A DNA stretch of 64,000 nucleotides, from positions 698,838-762,837 of the forward strand of contig NZ_RDFA01000001.1 of the NCBI RefSeq assembly GCF_004118325.1, in the 5' to 3' direction. Positions 59,842-64,000 of this stretch are shown piece by piece. A program made the position numbers and the translations under genes. The notes below the pieces were generated by a model. The model was not told the DNA's origin. It was given only the letters and a program-made list of their open reading frames with translations, and ran no database searches. The DNA is from Halorientalis pallida (GTDB lineage: Archaea > Halobacteriota > Halobacteria > Halobacteriales > Haloarculaceae). Position 1 is the stretch's first letter; each line of letters starts with the position of its first letter.

Positions 59842-60884
59842 TCCTCGACCATCGCCAGCACGTCGTCGAAGAAGTCCAGCGAGTCGTTGGGGCCTGGGTT
59901 CGCTTCGGGGTGGTACTGGCGGGTGATGATGTCCAGGTCGTCGTTTTCGAGGCCTTCGGGCGTGTCGTCGTTGACGTTGACCTGCGTGACTTCCAGCCGG
60001 TCGCCGGGTTCGGCGACGGTGTAACCGTGGTTCTGGGTGGTCATGACGACCCGATCGGTCCGGAGGTCACGGACGGGCTGGTTGACCCCGCGGTGGCCGA
60101 ACTCCATCTTCTCGGTCGAGCCGCCGAGCGCGCTGGCGACGACCTGCTGGCCGAGACAGATCCCGGCCATGGGTGTCTCGCCGACGTAGCTGTCGACGAG
60201 GGTCTTGGTCTGCTCGAAGTTCTCGGGGTCGCCGGGGCCGTTGGAGATGAACAGCAGGTCGGGGTCGATCGCAGCCACGTCGTCCTCGGTGGCGTCGTAG
60301 GGCAGGACGTGGACCACGGCGTCGCGTTCGACCAGCGAGTCGATGATCGAGCCCTTCGCACCACAGTCGATCAGCGCGACCGTCGATCCGGCACCGTCTT
60401 CGTTGAAGACTTCGGGTTCGCCGACGCTGACCTGTGCGCCGATCTCGGTGTGGTCGGACATGTGCTTGCACTGCTCCAGTTCGGCCAGGGCGTCCTCCTC
60501 GGTGGCGTCGGGACCGGCGGCGATACCGCACTTCATCGCACCCTCGTCGCGGATGCCCGTGACGATCTCGCGCGTGTCCAGGTGGTCGACGGCCGGGACA
60601 CCCTCGGATTCGAGCCACTCGGCCACGTCCTCGGTGAGTTCGCGGGCCACGACGCCGCGCGGGTGGACGCGGTCGGACTCGAACCGTTCCGCTCGGACGC
60701 CGTAGTTCCCGATGAGGGGATAGGAGAACGTCAGAATCTGCTCCTCGTAGGACGGGTCCGTGAGACTCTCCTCGTACCCTGTGTACGCGGTCGTGAATAC
60801 CAGTTCCCCGCGAGTCGTGCCCGGAGCGCGGGAGCGCGCCTCGACGACGCGTCCGCCCTCGATAGCCACGTAGGCGTCCGTCAT
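59838..60884 (-). CDS. carA: Carbamoyl-phosphate synthase small subunit (glutaminase)
   Basis: 348 residues. It hydrolyses glutamine and passes ammonia to CarB. The N-terminal interaction domain starts MTDAYVAIEGGRVVEARS; the class I amidotransferase domain has the catalytic Cys243 in GICLGQQ, ISNGPGDPENF, and the His/Glu pair in QYHPEANPGP. A TATA-like ACTTATG lies about 28 bp before the ATG on the minus strand. It is divergent from lrp, with which it shares a 102-bp spacer. Confidence 0.95.
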   Translation of the reverse strand: MTDAYVAIEGGRVVEARSRAPGTTRGELVFTTAYTGYEESLTDPSYEEQILTFSYPLIGNYGVRAERFESDRVHPRGVVARELTEDVAEWLESEGVPAVDHLDTREIVTGIRDEGAMKCGIAAGPDATEEDALAELEQCKHMSDHTEIGAQVSVGEPEVFNEDGAGSTVALIDCGAKGSIIDSLVERDAVVHVLPYDATEDDVAAIDPDLLFISNGPGDPENFEQTKTLVDSYVGETPMAGICLGQQVVASALGGSTEKMEFGHRGVNQPVRDLRTDRVVMTTQNHGYTVAEPGDRLEVTQVNVNDDTPEGLENDDLDIITRQYHPEANPGPNDSLDFFDDVLAMVED

Positions 60885-60934
60885 TACGAGATGCGTATCC
60901 GTCCACCGTTCATAAGTGTTGCTTTCGAAGCGCA

Positions 60935-60952
60935 GTTACGAATTTCGCAATC
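60935..60952. promoter_or_regulatory. Lrp-type box between carA and lrp
   Basis: GTTACGAATTTCGCAATC, whose core TTACGAA-T-TTCGCAA is an almost perfect 15-bp palindrome (one mismatched pair). It matches 54032-54049 upstream of carB at 15 of 18 positions, and TACGAATTTCG (11 bp) is also found at 54014-54024. Located centrally between the divergent carA and lrp starts. Confidence 0.65.
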
Positions 60953-60986
60953 CTCAAGTACGCCGGGTGAATACTCTCGAATCTCA

Positions 60987-61400
60987 ATGGACGAGCTGGA
61001 CCGGCAGATTCTGAGCATTCTGCGACGGGACGCTCGGACGGCCTACACGGAGATCGCGGATCGGGTGGGGACCTCGGAGGGGACGGTCCGGAACCGCGTC
61101 GAGCGGCTGGTCGAAGACGGCGTCATCGAGCGCTTTACCGTCGCCACGTCCACCGGAAACGTCAAGGCGATGATCGAGATCAGCGTCGACGTCAACGTCG
61201 ACACCGCCGCCGTCTCGGATCGGATCGTCGAGTGGCAGGAGGTCGACTCCGTCTGGCAGGTCTCCGGGGAGGAGGACATCGTGCTGGTCGTCGACGCCGC
61301 CGACACCGAGCGGGTCAACGAGTTGATCACGAAGGCCCGGGAGTTAGACGAAGTCGTCTCGACCAAAACCCGTCTCATTCTAGACGAGCGGCTCGGGTAG
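60987..61400 (+). CDS. lrp: Lrp/AsnC-family transcriptional regulator
   Basis: 137 residues. An N-terminal winged HTH (MDELDRQILSILRRDARTAY, VGTSEGTVRNRVERLVEDGV) and a C-terminal ligand-binding RAM domain (VKAMIEISVDVN ... LDEVVSTKTRLIL). Such proteins form octamers and sense amino acids. Divergent position to carA and matching boxes in front of carA/lrp and carB suggest it controls carbamoyl phosphate synthesis and itself, probably in response to glutamine or arginine; the effector is inferred. Confidence 0.92.
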   Translation: MDELDRQILSILRRDARTAYTEIADRVGTSEGTVRNRVERLVEDGVIERFTVATSTGNVKAMIEISVDVNVDTAAVSDRIVEWQEVDSVWQVSGEEDIVLVVDAADTERVNELITKARELDEVVSTKTRLILDERLG

Positions 61401-61405
61401 CGAGG

Positions 61406-61426
61406 CGAGGTCGCGGAGCGACCTCG
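61406..61426 (+). terminator. Hairpin after lrp
   Basis: CGAGGTCG (61406-61413) pairs perfectly with CGACCTCG (61419-61426) around CGGAG, directly after the lrp stop codon. No strong T-tract follows, so its role in termination is uncertain. Confidence 0.45.
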
Positions 61427-61484
61427 GAGTCCGCGAGCGCAGGCCGGGGGAACGCACATATCGCTCCCGACCGAACTGACTCGC

Positions 61485-61931
61485 ATGACACTCGACGTGG
61501 AGCGACCAGACCCACCGCGACTCGGCGGCCCGGGCGATCCGGGCGATTACGACGCCGTCGAGGAACCGGCGGAATGGGCCGGCGAGGACGCACCACGGGA
61601 GGCACTGGCCGAGATGCTGTCGGCCGGGGCCTGGGCGGACGCTTTCGAGGAGTGGCGCGAGGTGACTTCCCTCACGGACGATCAATTCCGGGTCGTTCGC
61701 GAGTTGGGTCTGATCGAGCGGTTCGACTTCCTCTGGAACCCGGCCGCCGAGGACGTCGGCTATCTGGTACCGAAGGTCCCGTCGGATCGTCCCGACGGAG
61801 GAACGCTCGACCGCGACGAGAGACAGGAGATCGAAGAGGAACTCGACGAACTGGGCCGGATCGTCAGCGACGTGCTGGAGACCGACTACGTCCACCGGTC
61901 CTCCGAGGAGTTCGGCTACAACTGGGAGTAA
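61485..61931 (+). CDS. Haloarchaeal protein of unknown function
   Basis: 148 residues, very acidic, Pro-rich at the N-terminus (DPPRLGGPGDPGDYDAVEEP), then helical (APREALAEMLSAGAWADAFEEWREV; ERQEIEEELDELGRIVSDVL). No membrane segment, signal or known motif. Convergent with the PHP gene, 28 bp apart. Confidence 0.62.
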   Translation: MTLDVERPDPPRLGGPGDPGDYDAVEEPAEWAGEDAPREALAEMLSAGAWADAFEEWREVTSLTDDQFRVVRELGLIERFDFLWNPAAEDVGYLVPKVPSDRPDGGTLDRDERQEIEEELDELGRIVSDVLETDYVHRSSEEFGYNWE

Positions 61932-61959
61932 CCGCGGCGGGCGAGGCCGTCGTAGGCGG

Positions 61960-62661
61960 TCACTCCTCTCCGGGCGGGGAGCCGACGCCGGGTGAGAGCC
62001 ACTCCGGTTCGGTCAGGTGCCCTTTCTCGGAGTGAATCCGCCGGTAGAGGGCTCTGAGGAGACTGTGGGGGAGCCAGGTGTCGACACGGGGGGCGACGCG
62101 GCAGTCGCGGATGGCGTCGACGACTGCGGCGGGTGTGAGTTCGTCGGCGTCGACCAGCGTGTGTGCGCGCCCGACCTCGAAGGGATAGTGGGCGTCGCTC
62201 CCGCCGACGGTGGGGAGGTCGTGGCCCTCGGCCAGTCGCTCGACCGAGTCGCGGGTCCGGGGGTGTTTCCCGTTGATCTCGATGGCGTCGAAGGGGGCCT
62301 CGACCGCCCGGACAGTGCTGTTGCGGTAGGGGTGGGCGACGATGGCCGCGCAGTCCCGTTGGTGGGCCAGGTCGACTACCTCCGCCGGAGTCATGCCGCC
62401 GACCCGCGTCGCCGCCGGCGGGTCGGGACCGATCACGAGGACGTGCCCGCGCGTCGTCGAGACCTCGATGCCCGGGATCGTGACGAGGCCCGGGACCGCG
62501 AAGTCGGCGGTGTAGTCGTGGTTGGTGAAGGCGACGCCGTCGAGGCCACGGTAGCGGGCGACCACCGCCAGCGCTCTCGCACCGACCGGATCCACCGGCG
62601 TGGGACGCGACTCGAAGCCGTGGAAGAATCGCGTGTGCGTGTGGACGTCAACGGCGAACAC
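61960..62661 (-). CDS. PHP-domain metal-dependent phosphoesterase
   Basis: 233 residues from a GTG at 62661; a longer frame starting at 62703 adds 14 unconserved residues and would crowd the divergent gene at 62718. PHP metal motifs are visible: VDVHTHTRFFHG at the N-terminus, FTNHDYT, PGIEVSTTRGHVLVIG, VAHPYRN and GGSDAHYP. The family (like YciV/TrpH) hydrolyses nucleotide or sugar phosphates. Divergent from the diacylglycerol-kinase-like gene. Confidence 0.85.
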   Translation of the reverse strand: MFAVDVHTHTRFFHGFESRPTPVDPVGARALAVVARYRGLDGVAFTNHDYTADFAVPGLVTIPGIEVSTTRGHVLVIGPDPPAATRVGGMTPAEVVDLAHQRDCAAIVAHPYRNSTVRAVEAPFDAIEINGKHPRTRDSVERLAEGHDLPTVGGSDAHYPFEVGRAHTLVDADELTPAAVVDAIRDCRVAPRVDTWLPHSLLRALYRRIHSEKGHLTEPEWLSPGVGSPPGEE

Positions 62662-62717
62662 GACCGCAAGGAAGCGGTAAGATTCCTTTTGCGTTCTGTC
62701 CACTTCACTAGAGAGTA

Positions 62718-63695
62718 GTGACCTCTCCCCAGCGGCACTCGAAGCAGTCGGTCACGGTCGGCGACGCGACCGGCGCGAACGAGCGCGTCCTCGTGTTGAA
62801 CCCCGTCAGCGGGGACGGCGACCACGCCGACCGTGTCCGGGGACTGGCGGCCGAACACGACTTCGTAGTCCGGGAGACCGAGTCCGAGGGCGACGCGATG
62901 GCCTTCGCGGCCGAGGCGGCCACCGAGGGAGCCACGCTGGTCGCGGCGGCCGGCGGCGACGGCACGTGCAACGAGGTCGTCCGCGGGCTGGTCGACGCCG
63001 GAGCACTTCCGGCCGTCGAGTTCGCCGTCGTCCCCGCCGGGACGGGCAACAACTTCGCGACGAACCTCGGCGTCGAGGACGTCGAACACGCGTTCGATGT
63101 GATCGAGACGGGCGAGCGTCGCCGCGTCGACCTCGGGTTCGCCAACGACGAACCCTTCCTGAACTCGTCGATCTGCGGGCTGACCGCCGAGGCCAGTACG
63201 GACACCGACGACGCGCGGAAGTCCGAACTCGGCGTCGTGGCGTACGCCCTCGAAACCGTCCGGACAGCCGTCTCCTACGAGGGCGTCGAACTCGACGTGG
63301 CGGCGTTCGGCGGCGTCGACGGGGACCGGACCTGGGAGGGCTCGGCCGTCCTCTTGCTCGTCGGCAACGGCCGCCGGTTCCCGGTCCGCGGTCGGACGCA
63401 GGCGGACGTGGAGGACGGCGCGCTCGACGTGACCGTCGTCGAGGAGCGACCCGGGTCGGACCTGGCTGGACTCGCGCGGACGGCCCTGCTCGAACGGATC
63501 CTCGGCCCCGACACGGATCTCACGACGAGACTGCAGGCACCGGCGCTGACGGTTCGAGTGGTCGGCGACGAGACGGCGACGTTCAGTCTCGACGGCGAGA
63601 TGCACAGGGCCAGTCGGGTCCGGTTCCGCACCGAACCGGCGGCCGTCCGCCTCCCGGTCGGGCCGGCGTACGAGCCGACCCCCGACACGGACTGA
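62718..63695 (+). CDS. Diacylglycerol/lipid kinase (DagK/YegS family)
   Basis: 325 residues from a GTG start. The catalytic domain shows VLNPVSGDGDHADRVRGL at about 27-44, AAAGGDGTCNEVVRGL (the GGDGT ATP loop) and VVPAGTGNNFATNLGV; the C-terminal half is the YegS-type beta domain with FSLDGEM. It phosphorylates lipids, possibly archaeal diol lipids or isoprenoid alcohols. The idi gene follows at 53 bp on the same strand, which fits an isoprenoid or lipid context. Confidence 0.88.
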   Translation: MTSPQRHSKQSVTVGDATGANERVLVLNPVSGDGDHADRVRGLAAEHDFVVRETESEGDAMAFAAEAATEGATLVAAAGGDGTCNEVVRGLVDAGALPAVEFAVVPAGTGNNFATNLGVEDVEHAFDVIETGERRRVDLGFANDEPFLNSSICGLTAEASTDTDDARKSELGVVAYALETVRTAVSYEGVELDVAAFGGVDGDRTWEGSAVLLLVGNGRRFPVRGRTQADVEDGALDVTVVEERPGSDLAGLARTALLERILGPDTDLTTRLQAPALTVRVVGDETATFSLDGEMHRASRVRFRTEPAAVRLPVGPAYEPTPDTD

Positions 63696-63748
63696 GCGTG
63701 TGGCGCAACCTCGATTCCTTTTTCAACCCGCTGGTCGATTGCACAGGC

Positions 63749-64000
63749 ATGAGTTCAGAGGAGACGGCCGGGGAGACAGACTCCGGCGGGGGCGAACCGG
63801 AGCACGAGAACGCACGCCAGGCGGTCGTCACGGTCGACGAGGACGACACCGAACTCGGGACGGCCAACCGCCTCGACGCCCACACCGGCGACGGGATCCG
63901 GCACCGCGCGTTCACGTCGCTGCTGTTCGACGAGGACGACAACATCCTGCTGGCCCAGCGCAGCCCGGACAAGCGCCTCTGGGACACCTTCTGGGACGGT
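63749..64000 (+). CDS. idi: Isopentenyl-diphosphate delta-isomerase type 1, 3' part outside the window
   Basis: 84 residues visible, read directly. An acidic N-terminal extension (1-25) is followed by VTVDEDDTELGTANRLDAH, then HRAFTSLLFDEDDNILLAQRS and LWDTFWDG, the start of the Nudix-type IDI-1 domain that interconverts IPP and DMAPP for archaeal lipid and carotenoid synthesis. The catalytic Cys and Glu would lie beyond the window edge. Confidence 0.88.
   Translation, partial: MSSEETAGETDSGGGEPEHENARQAVVTVDEDDTELGTANRLDAHTGDGIRHRAFTSLLFDEDDNILLAQRSPDKRLWDTFWDG

Overview
The window is from a haloarchaeon (class Halobacteria). The DNA is GC-rich and the proteins are strongly acidic. The archaeal ribosomal super-operon runs uninterrupted from uL3 to SecY with archaeal-only members (eS4, eL19, eL32, Rpp29). 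Tat lipoproteins, leaderless-type TATA promoters and APC permease-UspA fusions are also typical. A member of the Haloarculaceae is plausible, but I cannot settle the genus from the sequence.

Layout. 1-692: chromosomal flank with a partial secreted protein. 693-6826: an integrated mobile element of 6,072 bp bounded by 62-bp direct repeats, inserted at the 3' end of tRNA-Pro(GGG). It carries a tyrosine integrase, a small Cys-rich protein, a winged-helix repressor with a striking nested dyad operator, a Tat lipoprotein, a HUH rolling-circle Rep, hairpins that could be its origin, an HNH protein and a zinc ribbon. 6814-11233: tRNA-Pro, cbf5/truB, cmk, an AI-2E-type membrane protein, DUF106 and adk. 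11331-23795: a transport and envelope block (two APC-Usp permeases, TrkA with two TrkH, UspA, a DUF2304-GT2 glycosyltransferase, a sulfatase-superfamily enzyme) lying between adk and secY. 23913-38482: the ribosomal/secY operon, minus strand, preceded by a SPOUT-like gene. 38679-39479: an ASRT-family gene and tRNA-Gly(GCC) followed by two partial copies of its 3' end. 39479-53970: mostly haloarchaeal conserved or unknown genes, including a chemotaxis transducer, two flavoproteins, lipoproteins and an apparently circularly permuted solute-binding protein next to a PAP2 phosphatase. 54091-61400: carB, and the divergent carA/lrp pair, with matching Lrp-like boxes. 61485-64000: unknown, PHP, diacylglycerol-kinase-like, and the start of idi.

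How it fits together. The translation and secretion operon and the nucleotide kinases are ordinary housekeeping genes. The Trk/Usp block probably serves K+ and stress physiology. carA and carB are convergent and not in one operon, so the shared Lrp-type sites give a simple way to co-regulate them. The most novel pieces are the compact integrative Rep element with its own repressor/operator switch, the permuted solute-binding protein, the duplicated helix-hairpin-helix domain in eL32, and the tRNA-Gly fragment array.
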